From NCBI RefSeq assembly GCF_024138395.1, contig NZ_JAMYDU010000014.1, positions 1 to 64,000 of the forward strand: 64,000 nt of DNA. Reading direction: 5' to 3'. This document shows positions 50,402 to 59,687 of this stretch, piece by piece; positions within the stretch are counted from its first letter, which is position 1, and every line of letters begins with the position of its first letter. The notes under the pieces were generated by a model, which did no database searches, was not told where the DNA came from, and saw only the letters and a list, made by a program, of their open reading frames with translations. Origin of the DNA: Pseudomonas mandelii. GTDB taxonomy: Bacteria > Pseudomonadota > Gammaproteobacteria > Pseudomonadales > Pseudomonadaceae. The translations under genes and the position numbers were made by a program.

Positions 50402-50458
50402 ACTTGAGTCTTAAAGCCTCGACCCACACTAACACTGGACCGAGGCTTCATTCACGAA

Positions 50459-52834
50459 TCAGACCGAAGCCTGACCCTCAGCCAGGAAGAACCAGGTTTC
50501 GAGCACGGAATCGGGGTTCAGCGAAACGCTTTCGATACCCTGATCCATCAGCCACTTGGCCAGGTCCGGGTGGTCCGAAGGGCCCTGGCCGCAGATACCA
50601 ATGTACTTGCCGGCCTTGTTGCAGGCCTGAATAGCATTGGCCAGCAGCTTCTTGACCGCAGGATTACGCTCGTCGAACAGGTGCGCGATGATCCCGGAGT
50701 CACGGTCCAGGCCCAGTGTCAGCTGAGTCAGGTCGTTGGAGCCGATGGAGAAGCCGTCGAAGAACTCGAGGAACTCTTCAGCCAGGATCGCGTTGGACGG
50801 CAGTTCGCACATCATGATCACGCGCAAACCGTTATCGCCACGGGCCAGACCGTTTTCGGCCAGCAGATCGACCACCTGGCTCGCTTCGCCCAGGGTGCGA
50901 ACGAACGGCACCATGATTTCGACGTTGGTCAGGCCCATCTCATTGCGCACGCGCTTGAGGGCGCGGCATTCGAGCTCGAAGCAGTCGCGGAACGATTCGC
51001 TGATGTAACGCGAAGCGCCACGGAAGCCCAGCATCGGGTTCTCTTCTTCCGGCTCGTAGAGCTTGCCGCCGATCAGGTTCGCGTATTCGTTGGACTTGAA
51101 GTCCGACAGACGCACGATGACCTTTTTCGGCCAGAACGCTGCCGCCAGGGTACTGATACCCTCGACCAGTTTCTCGACATAGAAGCCGACCGGGTCGTCG
51201 TAACCGGCGATGCGCTTGTCGACGCTGTCCTTGATTTCTTGCGGCAGGCCGTCGTAGTTCAACAGTGCTTTGGGGTGTACGCCGATCATGCGGTTGATGA
51301 TGAATTCCAGGCGGGCCAGGCCCACACCGGCGTTCGGCAGCTGCGCGAAGTCGAAGGCGCGGTCCGGGTTGCCGACGTTCATCATGATCTTGAACGGCAG
51401 ATCCGGCATGGCATCCACGGAGTTTTTCTTGATGTCGAAGCCCAGTTCGCCTTCGAAGATGTAACCGGTGTCGCCTTCAGCGCAGGAAACAGTCACGCCC
51501 TGGCCGTCTTTCAACAGCTGGGTGGCGTTGCCGCAACCGACCACGGCCGGGATACCCAGCTCGCGAGCGATGATCGCCGCGTGGCAGGTACGACCGCCAC
51601 GGTTGGTGACGATGGCGCTGGCGCGCTTCATGACCGGTTCCCAGTCCGGGTCGGTCATGTCGGAAACCAGAACGTCGCCCGGCTGGACTTTGTCCATCTC
51701 GGACACGTCCTTGATGATCCGCACCTTGCCGGCGCCGATGCGCTGGCCGATGGCACGACCTTCCACCAGCACGGTGCCGGTTTCTTTCAACAGGTAACGT
51801 TCCATGACGTTGGCCTGGGTGCGGCTCTTCACGGTTTCAGGACGGGCCTGAACGATGTAGAGCTTGCCGTCGTCGCCGTCTTTGGCCCATTCGATGTCCA
51901 TCGGGCACTTGTAGTGCTTCTCGATGATCATTGCTTGTTTGGCCAACTCGCTGACTTCAGCGTCGCTCAGGCAGAAACGTGCACGATCGGCCTTGTCCAC
52001 GTCGATGGTCTTGACCGATTTACCGGCCGTGGCCACTTCGCCGTAGATCATCTTGATCGCTTTGCTGCCTAGGTTGCGACGCAGGATGGCCGGACGACCG
52101 GCTTCCAGCGTGCCTTTGTGGACATAGAATTCATCCGGGTTCACCGCGCCTTGTACGACGGTTTCACCCAGGCCGTAAGCGCCGGTGATGAACACCACGT
52201 CACGGAAGCCCGATTCGGTATCGAGGGTGAACATCACGCCGGCGGTGCCGGTTTCGGAACGGACCATGCGCTGCACGCCGGCCGACAGGGCAACCAGCTT
52301 GTGGTCGAAGCCTTGGTGGACGCGGTAGGAAATCGCACGGTCGTTGAACAGGGAGGCGAACACCTCTTTGGCGGCGCGAATAACGTTTTCGACACCACGG
52401 ATGTTCAGGAAAGTTTCCTGCTGGCCGGCGAAGGAAGCGTCCGGCAAGTCTTCGGCGGTAGCGGAAGAGCGCACGGCCACGGCCATGTCAGGGTTGCCGG
52501 CCGACAGCGTGGCGAACGCGGTGCGGATCTCGGCGTTGAGCTTCTCGGGGAACTCGGCTTCCATGATCCATTGACGGATCTGGGCGCCGGTTTTGGCCAG
52601 GGCGTTGACATCGTCGACATCCAGCGCGTCGAGGGCGGCGTGGATCTGGTCGTTCAGACCGCTCAGTTCCAGGAAATCACGATATGCCTGAGCTGTCGTG
52701 GCGAAGCCACCGGGAACCGATACACCGGCACCTGCAAGGTTACTGATCATCTCGCCCAGGGATGCGTTCTTGCCCCCCACATGCTCTACATCATGGACGC
52801 CGAGCTTATCGAGGGAAACTACGTACTCTACCAA
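50459..52834 (-). CDS. ppsA: Phosphoenolpyruvate synthase
   Basis: Gluconeogenic enzyme that makes PEP from pyruvate and ATP, needed for growth on C3 compounds such as those made by the prp pathway nearby. 791 aa. N-terminal ATP-grasp nucleotide domain (GGKNASLGEMISNL to about 340). The phospho-histidine domain has the catalytic His in GGRTCHAAIIARELGIPAV (about 420). The C-terminal PEP-binding barrel has GLARLEFIINRMIGVHP and the SIGSNDLTQLTLG signature. Divergent from ppsR, whose product controls it. Confidence 0.97.
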   Translation of the reverse strand: MVEYVVSLDKLGVHDVEHVGGKNASLGEMISNLAGAGVSVPGGFATTAQAYRDFLELSGLNDQIHAALDALDVDDVNALAKTGAQIRQWIMEAEFPEKLNAEIRTAFATLSAGNPDMAVAVRSSATAEDLPDASFAGQQETFLNIRGVENVIRAAKEVFASLFNDRAISYRVHQGFDHKLVALSAGVQRMVRSETGTAGVMFTLDTESGFRDVVFITGAYGLGETVVQGAVNPDEFYVHKGTLEAGRPAILRRNLGSKAIKMIYGEVATAGKSVKTIDVDKADRARFCLSDAEVSELAKQAMIIEKHYKCPMDIEWAKDGDDGKLYIVQARPETVKSRTQANVMERYLLKETGTVLVEGRAIGQRIGAGKVRIIKDVSEMDKVQPGDVLVSDMTDPDWEPVMKRASAIVTNRGGRTCHAAIIARELGIPAVVGCGNATQLLKDGQGVTVSCAEGDTGYIFEGELGFDIKKNSVDAMPDLPFKIMMNVGNPDRAFDFAQLPNAGVGLARLEFIINRMIGVHPKALLNYDGLPQEIKDSVDKRIAGYDDPVGFYVEKLVEGISTLAAAFWPKKVIVRLSDFKSNEYANLIGGKLYEPEEENPMLGFRGASRYISESFRDCFELECRALKRVRNEMGLTNVEIMVPFVRTLGEASQVVDLLAENGLARGDNGLRVIMMCELPSNAILAEEFLEFFDGFSIGSNDLTQLTLGLDRDSGIIAHLFDERNPAVKKLLANAIQACNKAGKYIGICGQGPSDHPDLAKWLMDQGIESVSLNPDSVLETWFFLAEGQASV

Positions 52835-53008
52835 GGTGATCTCTCCACTAACTGTGTTGGAAAAGCTCAGAAGCCGGCGACTCGGGGGAGCCTTTGCCGG
52901 CTGTATGGCCTGGACCTGGAAAATAAGTGAGAATGCGGGCCATGGGTGGCCGGCAAATCGCGCCTACTATATCCAAGAATCGTCACTAGCTTAAGGCCCA
53001 AGGTGCAA

Positions 53009-53827
53009 ATGAAACGATCTGCTTTCTTTATCTCCGATGGCACGGGTATTACGGCCGAAACCCTCGGTCAAAGCCTGTTGGCGCAGTTCGAAAACATTAC
53101 CTTCAGCAAAATCACGCGACCCTACATCGACAACGCCGATAAAGCGCGGGCCATGGTACAACAAATCAACAAAGCCGCCGAAAACGATGGTTTTCGTCCG
53201 ATTATTTTCGACACCATCGTCAACCAGGACATTCGTGAGATTCTCGCAACCTCAAATGGTTTCATGATCGACATTTTCTCGACCTTTCTGGCCCCGCTGG
53301 AACAGGAACTGACCGAGCATTCTTCCTACACCGTCGGCAAATCCCACTCCATCGGTGGCAACTCCAATTACATGGAGCGGATCGAGGCGGTGAACTTCGC
53401 CCTCGACAACGACGATGGCGCACGCACGCACTATTACGACAAGGCCGACCTGATACTAGTGGGCGTGTCGCGATGTGGTAAGACGCCGACGTGCCTGTAC
53501 ATGGCTATGCAATTCGGCATCCGTGCGGCCAACTATCCGCTGACCGAAGACGACATGGAGCGCCTGCAACTGCCAACCGCCCTGCGCGCCCATCATCACA
53601 AGCTCTTCGGCCTGACCATCGACCCGGACCGGCTTACAGCTATCCGCAATGAGCGCAAGCCCAACAGCCGCTATTCGAGCTACGCGCAGTGCGAATTCGA
53701 AGTGCGCGAGGTGGAGAACTTGTTTCGCCGCGAGAACATTGCCCACATCAATTCCACGCATTTCTCCGTGGAAGAGATCTCTGCGAAGATTCTAGTAGAG
53801 AAAGGCGTGGAGCGACGGTTCAAGTAG
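53009..53827 (+). CDS. ppsR: PEP synthase regulatory protein (kinase/pyrophosphorylase)
   Basis: Bifunctional DUF299 enzyme that inactivates PEP synthase by ADP-dependent phosphorylation and reactivates it by Pi-dependent removal. 272 aa from MKRSAFFISDGTGITAETLG, the canonical start; the P-loop is GVSRCGKTPTCLYMA (about 153). The HSIGGNSNYMERIEAV segment is the usual conserved core. The divergent arrangement with ppsA is standard. Bases 52835-53008 between them hold both promoters but no clear boxes. Confidence 0.96.
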   Translation: MKRSAFFISDGTGITAETLGQSLLAQFENITFSKITRPYIDNADKARAMVQQINKAAENDGFRPIIFDTIVNQDIREILATSNGFMIDIFSTFLAPLEQELTEHSSYTVGKSHSIGGNSNYMERIEAVNFALDNDDGARTHYYDKADLILVGVSRCGKTPTCLYMAMQFGIRAANYPLTEDDMERLQLPTALRAHHHKLFGLTIDPDRLTAIRNERKPNSRYSSYAQCEFEVREVENLFRRENIAHINSTHFSVEEISAKILVEKGVERRFK

Positions 53828-53846
53828 TTCTTTAGTGCCTGTCAGG

Positions 53847-53921
53847 CCTTCGCGGGCAAGCCTCGCTCCTACAGGGTTTTGTGAACAACACATCACTGTA
53901 GGAGCGAGGCTTGCCCGCGAA
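53847..53921. repeat. REP-type inverted pair, GTAGGAGCGAGGC family
   Basis: Inverted CCTTCGCGGGCAAGCC/GGCTTGCCCGCG copies with a short spacer, between the convergent ppsR and prpD genes. No T-run terminator is seen here, so this palindrome may mark the 3' end of both messages. Confidence 0.9.
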
Positions 53922-53945
53922 AAACGATAACGCGGTCTCCCTCTC

Positions 53946-55430
53946 CTAGATCACAAACAAATCCACAAACCGGTTCACCGCCGTCTCCTCAAGCCGTGCC
54001 TGGTCCTTGCACAACGCAAAGATCTCGGCACTGCGCTGCGCCGTGAATCGCGTCGCCAGATTGGCCTTGAATTTCTCTTCCAGCAGCGGAATACCCTCGG
54101 TGCGGCGACGGCGATGGCCGATCGGGTATTCCACCACCACGTTCTCGGTGCTGGAACCGTCCTTGAAGAACACCTGCACCGCATTGGCAATGGAACGTTT
54201 ATCCGGCTCCAGATATTCGCGAGTGAAGCGTGGGTCTTCGACGATGACCATTTTGTCGCGCAGCACGTCGATGATCGGATGCACCGCGTGGAAGTCGTCT
54301 TCGTACTGCTCCGCCACCAGATTACCGAACACCAGAGGTACGGCGATCATGTACTGGATGCAGTGGTCGCGGTCCGCAGCGTTGGCCAGCGGGCCGACCT
54401 TGGAGATGATGCGGATCGCCGATTCGTGGGTGGTGATGACGATTCTGTCGATTTCGTGCAGGCGGTTCCTGACCAATGGATGCAGGGTAACGGCAGCCTC
54501 GCAGGCAGTTTGCGCGTGGAACTCGGCGGGAAAGCTGACCTTGAACAGCACGTTTTCCATCACGTAGCTGCCGAACGGCCGAGAGAATCTGAAGGCTCGC
54601 TTGTCTTCAGGCTTGAGCGCCAGATCGTTGTTGGTGTGGCTGAACTGTACGTCGTAGAAACCCCATTGTTTGGCGGTCAGCACACCGGGAATGCCCATCT
54701 CCCCGCGCATCGCAATGTCCGCCAGACGCACGCCACGGCTGGACGCGTCCCCTGCTGCCCAGGATTTACGCGACCCGGCATTGGGTGCATGCCGGTAAGT
54801 GCGCAGCGCCTGGCCGTCGGCAAAGGCATGGGACAACGCCGACAGCAGTTGCTCGCGATTGGCGCCCATGAGCTTGGCGGTGACGGCGGTCGAGGCGACT
54901 TTCACCAGGATGACGTGATCGATGCCGACGCGGTTGAAGGAGTTTTCCAACGCAATCACGCCTTGAATCTCATGGGCCATGATCATGGCTTCCAACACCA
55001 CGCGAAGGGTCAGCGGTGCGTCGCCATTGGCGAGGCGTTTTTGCGACAGGTGGTCGGCCACCGCAAGAATGGCGCCGAGGTTATCGGACGGATGACCCCA
55101 TTCGGCGGCGAGCCAGGTGTCGTTGTAATCGAGCCAGCGGACGATGCACCCGATGTCCCATGCCGCTTTGACCGGATCAAGACGATAACTGGTGCCCGGC
55201 ACGCGAGCGCCGAAGGGAACGACCGTGCCTTCGACGATGGGTCCCAGGTGTTTGGTGCATTCGGGAAAACGCAGGGCCAGCAGACCGCAGCCGAGGGTGT
55301 CCATCAGGCAATTGCGGGCGGTGTCCAGCGCGTCGGCAGATTCGATTTTGAAGTTGAGGACGTAGTCGGCGATGTCCTGCAGGACCGTGTCGTAGTCGGG
55401 GCGGTTGTTCAGGTCGACGTTGGCGCTCAT
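53946..55430 (-). CDS. prpD: 2-methylcitrate dehydratase PrpD
   Basis: MmgE/PrpD-family enzyme of propionate breakdown; 494 aa, full length. It dehydrates 2-methylcitrate to 2-methyl-cis-aconitate without a metal cluster. Family pattern: ARNCLMDTLGCGLLALRFPEC, DYNDTWLAAEWGHPSDNLGAILAVADHL, and the central HAFADGQALRTYRHAPNAGSRKSWAAGDA. It is the last gene of the prp operon, 192 bp after prpF. In bacteria with AcnD and PrpF, PrpD is partly redundant, so keeping both suggests either can be used. Confidence 0.95.
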   Translation of the reverse strand: MSANVDLNNRPDYDTVLQDIADYVLNFKIESADALDTARNCLMDTLGCGLLALRFPECTKHLGPIVEGTVVPFGARVPGTSYRLDPVKAAWDIGCIVRWLDYNDTWLAAEWGHPSDNLGAILAVADHLSQKRLANGDAPLTLRVVLEAMIMAHEIQGVIALENSFNRVGIDHVILVKVASTAVTAKLMGANREQLLSALSHAFADGQALRTYRHAPNAGSRKSWAAGDASSRGVRLADIAMRGEMGIPGVLTAKQWGFYDVQFSHTNNDLALKPEDKRAFRFSRPFGSYVMENVLFKVSFPAEFHAQTACEAAVTLHPLVRNRLHEIDRIVITTHESAIRIISKVGPLANAADRDHCIQYMIAVPLVFGNLVAEQYEDDFHAVHPIIDVLRDKMVIVEDPRFTREYLEPDKRSIANAVQVFFKDGSSTENVVVEYPIGHRRRRTEGIPLLEEKFKANLATRFTAQRSAEIFALCKDQARLEETAVNRFVDLFVI

Positions 55431-55524
55431 GTTCGATTCACTCGGTCAGTGGTTCGCTGATGGGACCTCGGTTCAGGATCAATCTCTGGCTGCACTGCTT
55501 TCTTATTGTAGGAACGGGATTGAA

Positions 55525-55611
55525 TGTAGGAGCTGCCGAAGGCTGCGATCTTTTGATTTTGCTTTTAAAAGGCAAGATCAAAAGATCGCAGCCTTCGGCA
55601 GCTCCTACAGG
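55525..55611. repeat. Inverted repeat, GATCAAAAGATCGCAGCC family
   Basis: GTAGGAGCTGCCGAAGGCTG and its complement with GATCTTTTGAT/AAGATCAAAAGATC inside, a long perfect hairpin of nearly 40 bp arms. It sits between prpF and prpD. Confidence 0.9.
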
Positions 55612-55622
55612 AGTATGTGTGT

Positions 55623-56813
55623 TTAGAAAGAATCCCCCGGCACGCGGACGTAACCTTCCATCAACACTCGCGCACTGCGGCTCATGATGGCTTTGTTCAC
55701 GGTCCATTCACCGTTGACCTGGCTGGCCTCGGCGCCCACGCGCAAGGTGCCGGAGGGGTGACCGAAGCGCACAGCGTTGCGTTCGACGCCGCCCGCCGCC
55801 AGGTTGACCAACGTGCCGGAAATTGCCGCCGCCGTGCCGATGGCCACCGCTGCGGTGCCCATCATCGCGTGGTGCAGTTTGCCCATGGAGAGCGCGCGCA
55901 CCAGCAAGTCAATGTCGGTGCCAGCGATCTTCTTGCCGCTGGACGCAATGTAATCCGCCGGCTTGGCGACGAACGCCACCTTCGGTGTGTGCTGACGCTT
56001 GGCCGCTTCGTCCAGGTGCTGAATCAGCCCCATGCGCAGCGCGCCGTAAGCGCGGATGGTTTCGAACATCGCCAGGGCCTTCAGGTCGCCGTTGATCGCG
56101 CCCTGCAATTCGGTGCCGGTGTAACCGATGTCTTCGGCATTGATGAAAATGGTCGGGATGCCGGCGTTGATCAGGGTCGCCTTGAGCGTACCGACGCCCG
56201 GCACTTCGAGGTCATCCACCAGATTGCCGGTGGGGAACATCGAACCACCGCCACCCTCTTCTTCCGCCGCTGGGTCCATGAATTCGAGCTGCACTTCGGC
56301 CGCCGGAAAGGTCACGCCGTCGAGTTCGAAATCGCCGGTTTCCTGGACCTCGCCGTTGGTGACCGGCACATGGGCGATGATGGTCTTGCCGATGTTGGCC
56401 TGCCACACGCGCACCACCGCCACACCGTTGTGCGGAATGCGGCTGGCGTCCACCAAGCCATTGCTGATAGCGAACGAACCGACCGCCGCCGACAAGTTGC
56501 CGCAGTTGCCGCTCCAGTCAACGAAAGGCTTGTCGATGGAAACCTGACCAAACAGGTAATCGACGTCGTGATCGGCCTTGAGGCTTTTCGACAGGATCAC
56601 GGTTTTGCTGGTGCTGGACGTCGCGCCGCCCATGCCATCGATTTGCTTGTCGTAAGGGTCGGGGCTGCCGATCACTCGCAGCAATAACGCATCGCGAGCC
56701 GGGCCGGGAATCTGCGCCGCTTCGGGCAGGTCTTTCAGGCTGAAGAACACGCCTTTGCTGGTGCCGCCGCGCATGTAGGTGGCGGGGATTTTGATCTGAG
56801 GTGCGTGAGCCAT
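55623..56813 (-). CDS. prpF: Aconitate isomerase family protein PrpF
   Basis: Works with AcnD in methylcitrate dehydration, by isomerising the trans/cis 2-methylaconitate double bond; 396 aa. Diaminopimelate-epimerase-like fold with two similar halves. Seen: KIPATYMRGGTSKGVFF at the start (the active-site Lys region), GMGGATSSTSKTVILSKS, and DWSGNCGNLSAAVGSFAI with the conserved Cys-Gly-Asn. Encoded 71 bp after acnD on the same strand. Confidence 0.94.
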   Translation of the reverse strand: MAHAPQIKIPATYMRGGTSKGVFFSLKDLPEAAQIPGPARDALLLRVIGSPDPYDKQIDGMGGATSSTSKTVILSKSLKADHDVDYLFGQVSIDKPFVDWSGNCGNLSAAVGSFAISNGLVDASRIPHNGVAVVRVWQANIGKTIIAHVPVTNGEVQETGDFELDGVTFPAAEVQLEFMDPAAEEEGGGGSMFPTGNLVDDLEVPGVGTLKATLINAGIPTIFINAEDIGYTGTELQGAINGDLKALAMFETIRAYGALRMGLIQHLDEAAKRQHTPKVAFVAKPADYIASSGKKIAGTDIDLLVRALSMGKLHHAMMGTAAVAIGTAAAISGTLVNLAAGGVERNAVRFGHPSGTLRVGAEASQVNGEWTVNKAIMSRSARVLMEGYVRVPGDSF

Positions 56814-56884
56814 TGGTGCTCCTACTCCTTATCGTAAAAGAAGGCAGACACAAAGTCTGAAACCCCGTGTCCGCACTTCGTGAT

Positions 56885-59482
56885 TTAAACGGCAACCGCC
56901 GATTCTTCGAGGAAGTCCTGAGCGAAACGCTGCAACACGCCGCCGGCCTCGTAGATCGACACTTCTTCGGCGGTGTCGAGGCGGCAGGTCACCGGCACTT
57001 CGACGCGTTCGCCATTCTTGCGATTGATCACCAGCGTCAGCGTCGCACGCGGGGTGCGGTCGCCGATCACATCAAAGGTTTCGCTGCCGTCAATGGCCAG
57101 GGTGTGACGATCGGTGCCCGGCTGGAACTCCAGCGGCAGCACGCCCATGCCCACCAGATTGGTGCGGTGGATGCGCTCGAACCCTTCAGCGGCAATCGCT
57201 TCCACACCCGCTAGCCGCACACCTTTAGCCGCCCAGTCGCGGGACGAACCCTGGCCATAGTCTTGGCCTGCGATGATGATCAGCGGCTGCTTGCGTTCCA
57301 TGTAAGTTTCGATGGCTTCCCACATGCGCATGACCTGACCTTCCGGCTCGACTCGCGCCAGGGAACCCTGCTTGACCTTGCCGTTTTCCTGAACCATTTC
57401 ATTGAACAGTTTCGGGTTGGCAAAGGTTGCGCGCTGCGCGGTCAAGTGGTCGCCGCGGTGCGTGGCGTAGGAGTTGAAGTCTTCTTCCGGCAGGCCCATT
57501 TTCGCCAGGTATTCACCCGCCGCGCTGTCGAGCATGATCGCGTTCGATGGCGACAGGTGATCGGTGGTGATGTTGTCCGGCAGCACCGCCAACGGGCGCA
57601 TGCCCTTGAGCGGACGAGCGCCGGCCAGCGCGCCTTCCCAGTACGGCGGACGGCGGATGTAAGTGCTCATCTCGCGCCAGTCATACAGCGGCGTGACCTT
57701 CGGACCGGTGTCTTCGTGGATGGCGAACATCGGGATGTACACCTGACGGAACTGCTCCGGTTTGACCGAAGTTTTCACCACCGCATCGATTTCTTCGTCG
57801 CTCGGCCAGATGTCTTTCAGGCGGATTTCCTTGCCATCGGCGGTCAGGCCCAGCACATCTTTTTCGATGTCGAAACGAATGGTCCCGGCGATGGCGTAAG
57901 CCACCACCAATGGCGGCGACGCCAGGAACGCGTTTTTGGCGTACGGGTGAATCCGCCCGTCGAAGTTACGGTTACCGGAGAGTACGGCCGTGGCGTACAG
58001 ATCGCGATCGATGATTTCTTGCTGGATCACCGGGTCCAGCGCGCCGGACATGCCGTTGCACGTGGTGCAGGCGAATGCCACGACGCCGAAGCCGAGTTGC
58101 TCCAGCTCTTTAGTCAGCCCGGCTTCATCCAGATACAGCGCCACGGTTTTCGAACCCGGCGCCAGCGAGGATTTGACCCACGGTTTGCGGCTCAGCCCGA
58201 GTTTGTTGGCGTTGCGCGCCAGCAGACCTGCGGCAATCACGTTGCGCGGGTTACTGGTGTTGGTGCAACTGGTGATGGCGGCAATGATCACCGCGCCGTC
58301 CGGCATCTGGCCCGGCACGTCGTCCCACTGGCCGGAGATGCCTTGAGCCGCGAGATCGGACGTGGCGACACGGGCATGCGGGTTGCTCGGGCCGGCCATG
58401 TTGCGCACCACCGAGGACAGGTCGAAGCTCAGCCCGCGCTCGTATTGCGCGCCTTTGAGGCTGTCGGCCCAGAGGCCGGTCTGCTTGGCGTAATTCTCCA
58501 CAAGCTGCACTTGCTCGTCTTCACGGCCGGTGAGTTTCAGGTAGTCGATGGTCTGCTGGTCGATGTAGAACATTGCCGCCGTGGCGCCGTATTCCGGGGC
58601 CATGTTGGAAATGGTCGCGCGGTCACCCAGGGTCAGCGCGGAAGCCCCTTCACCGAAAAACTCCAGCCATGCGCCGACGACTTTTTGTTTGCGCAGGTAT
58701 TCGGTCAGCGCCAGCACCATGTCGGTGGCGGTGATGCCCGGTTGCAGCTTGCCAGTCAGTTCGACACCGACGCTTTCCGGCAAGCGCATCCACGATGCGC
58801 GACCGAGCATGACGCTCTCCGCTTCCAGACCACCAACACCAATGGCGATCACGCCCAGCGCATCGACGTGCGGGGTGTGACTGTCGGTGCCGACGCAGGT
58901 ATCGGGGAAGGCCACGCCGTCGCGGACCTGAATCACCGGCGACATTTTCTCCAGATTGATCTGGTGCATGATCCCGTTGCCCGGCGGAATCACGTCGACG
59001 TTCTTGAAGGCTTTTTTGGTCCAGTTGATGAAGTGGAAACGGTCTTCGTTGCGACGGTCTTCAATGGCGCGGTTCTTCTCGAACGCCTCGGGATCGAAGC
59101 CACCGCGCTCAACGGCCAGGGAGTGGTCGACGATCAACTGAGTCGGCACTACCGGGTTCACTTGCGCCGGGTCACCACCTTGCAGGGCGATGGCGTCGCG
59201 CAGGCCGGCGAGGTCCACCAGGGCGGTCTGGCCGAGAATGTCGTGGCACACCACGCGGGCCGGGAACCATGGGAAATCGAGATCGCGTTTGCGCTCGATG
59301 AATTGCTTCAGGGATTCGGTGAGCGTGGCCGGGTCGCAGCGACGCACAAGGTTTTCCGCCAGCACGCGGGAGGTGTACGGCAGGGTGTCGTAGGCGCCAG
59401 GTTGAATAGCATCGACCGCCGCGCGGACGTCGAAATAATCCAGATGGCTGCCGGGCAGCGGTTTGCGGAATTTTGTGTTCAT
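56885..59482 (-). CDS. acnD: Fe/S-dependent 2-methylisocitrate dehydratase AcnD
   Basis: Aconitase-family enzyme that dehydrates 2-methylcitrate in propionate catabolism; 865 aa from MNTKFRKPLPGSHLDYFDVR. The 4Fe-4S cysteines are in ITSCTNTSNPRNV and ACTTCNGMSGALDP; earlier substrate-binding VCHDILGQTALVDLAGLRDA and THTPHVDALGVIAIGVGGLEAE; the swivel domain contains DYGQGSSRDWAAKG. The N-terminal tail LPGSHLDYFDV distinguishes it from ordinary AcnA. Upstream of prpF, its partner. The 21-codon upstream extension has no ribosome site. Confidence 0.96.
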   Translation of the reverse strand: MNTKFRKPLPGSHLDYFDVRAAVDAIQPGAYDTLPYTSRVLAENLVRRCDPATLTESLKQFIERKRDLDFPWFPARVVCHDILGQTALVDLAGLRDAIALQGGDPAQVNPVVPTQLIVDHSLAVERGGFDPEAFEKNRAIEDRRNEDRFHFINWTKKAFKNVDVIPPGNGIMHQINLEKMSPVIQVRDGVAFPDTCVGTDSHTPHVDALGVIAIGVGGLEAESVMLGRASWMRLPESVGVELTGKLQPGITATDMVLALTEYLRKQKVVGAWLEFFGEGASALTLGDRATISNMAPEYGATAAMFYIDQQTIDYLKLTGREDEQVQLVENYAKQTGLWADSLKGAQYERGLSFDLSSVVRNMAGPSNPHARVATSDLAAQGISGQWDDVPGQMPDGAVIIAAITSCTNTSNPRNVIAAGLLARNANKLGLSRKPWVKSSLAPGSKTVALYLDEAGLTKELEQLGFGVVAFACTTCNGMSGALDPVIQQEIIDRDLYATAVLSGNRNFDGRIHPYAKNAFLASPPLVVAYAIAGTIRFDIEKDVLGLTADGKEIRLKDIWPSDEEIDAVVKTSVKPEQFRQVYIPMFAIHEDTGPKVTPLYDWREMSTYIRRPPYWEGALAGARPLKGMRPLAVLPDNITTDHLSPSNAIMLDSAAGEYLAKMGLPEEDFNSYATHRGDHLTAQRATFANPKLFNEMVQENGKVKQGSLARVEPEGQVMRMWEAIETYMERKQPLIIIAGQDYGQGSSRDWAAKGVRLAGVEAIAAEGFERIHRTNLVGMGVLPLEFQPGTDRHTLAIDGSETFDVIGDRTPRATLTLVINRKNGERVEVPVTCRLDTAEEVSIYEAGGVLQRFAQDFLEESAVAV

Positions 59483-59548
59483 CGTCAAGACTCGGTCACG
59501 GTGGTTACAAAGGGTGGGGCCTGGCGCAGTTCCCGAAGTGAACACGGT

Positions 59549-59644
59549 CCTGTAGGAGCGAAGCTTGCTCGCGAAAGCGATCTGTCGGTCGACATTAATG
59601 TTGAATGTCAGTCCGTCTTCGCGAGCAAGCTTCGCTCCTACAGG
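59549..59644. repeat. REP-type inverted pair, variant GTAGGAGCGAAGCTTGCTCG
   Basis: Inverted copies of a diverged form (GAAGCTTGCTCGCGAA instead of GAGGCTTGCCCGCGAA), both arms changed in the same way, so pairing is kept. Spacer contains TCGACATTAATGTTGAATGTCA, itself almost palindromic. Between prpC and acnD. Confidence 0.88.
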
Positions 59645-59687
59645 GGTCTCGGTTCATTCAGCAACCGGCACCGGCGCCCTCCCCCAG

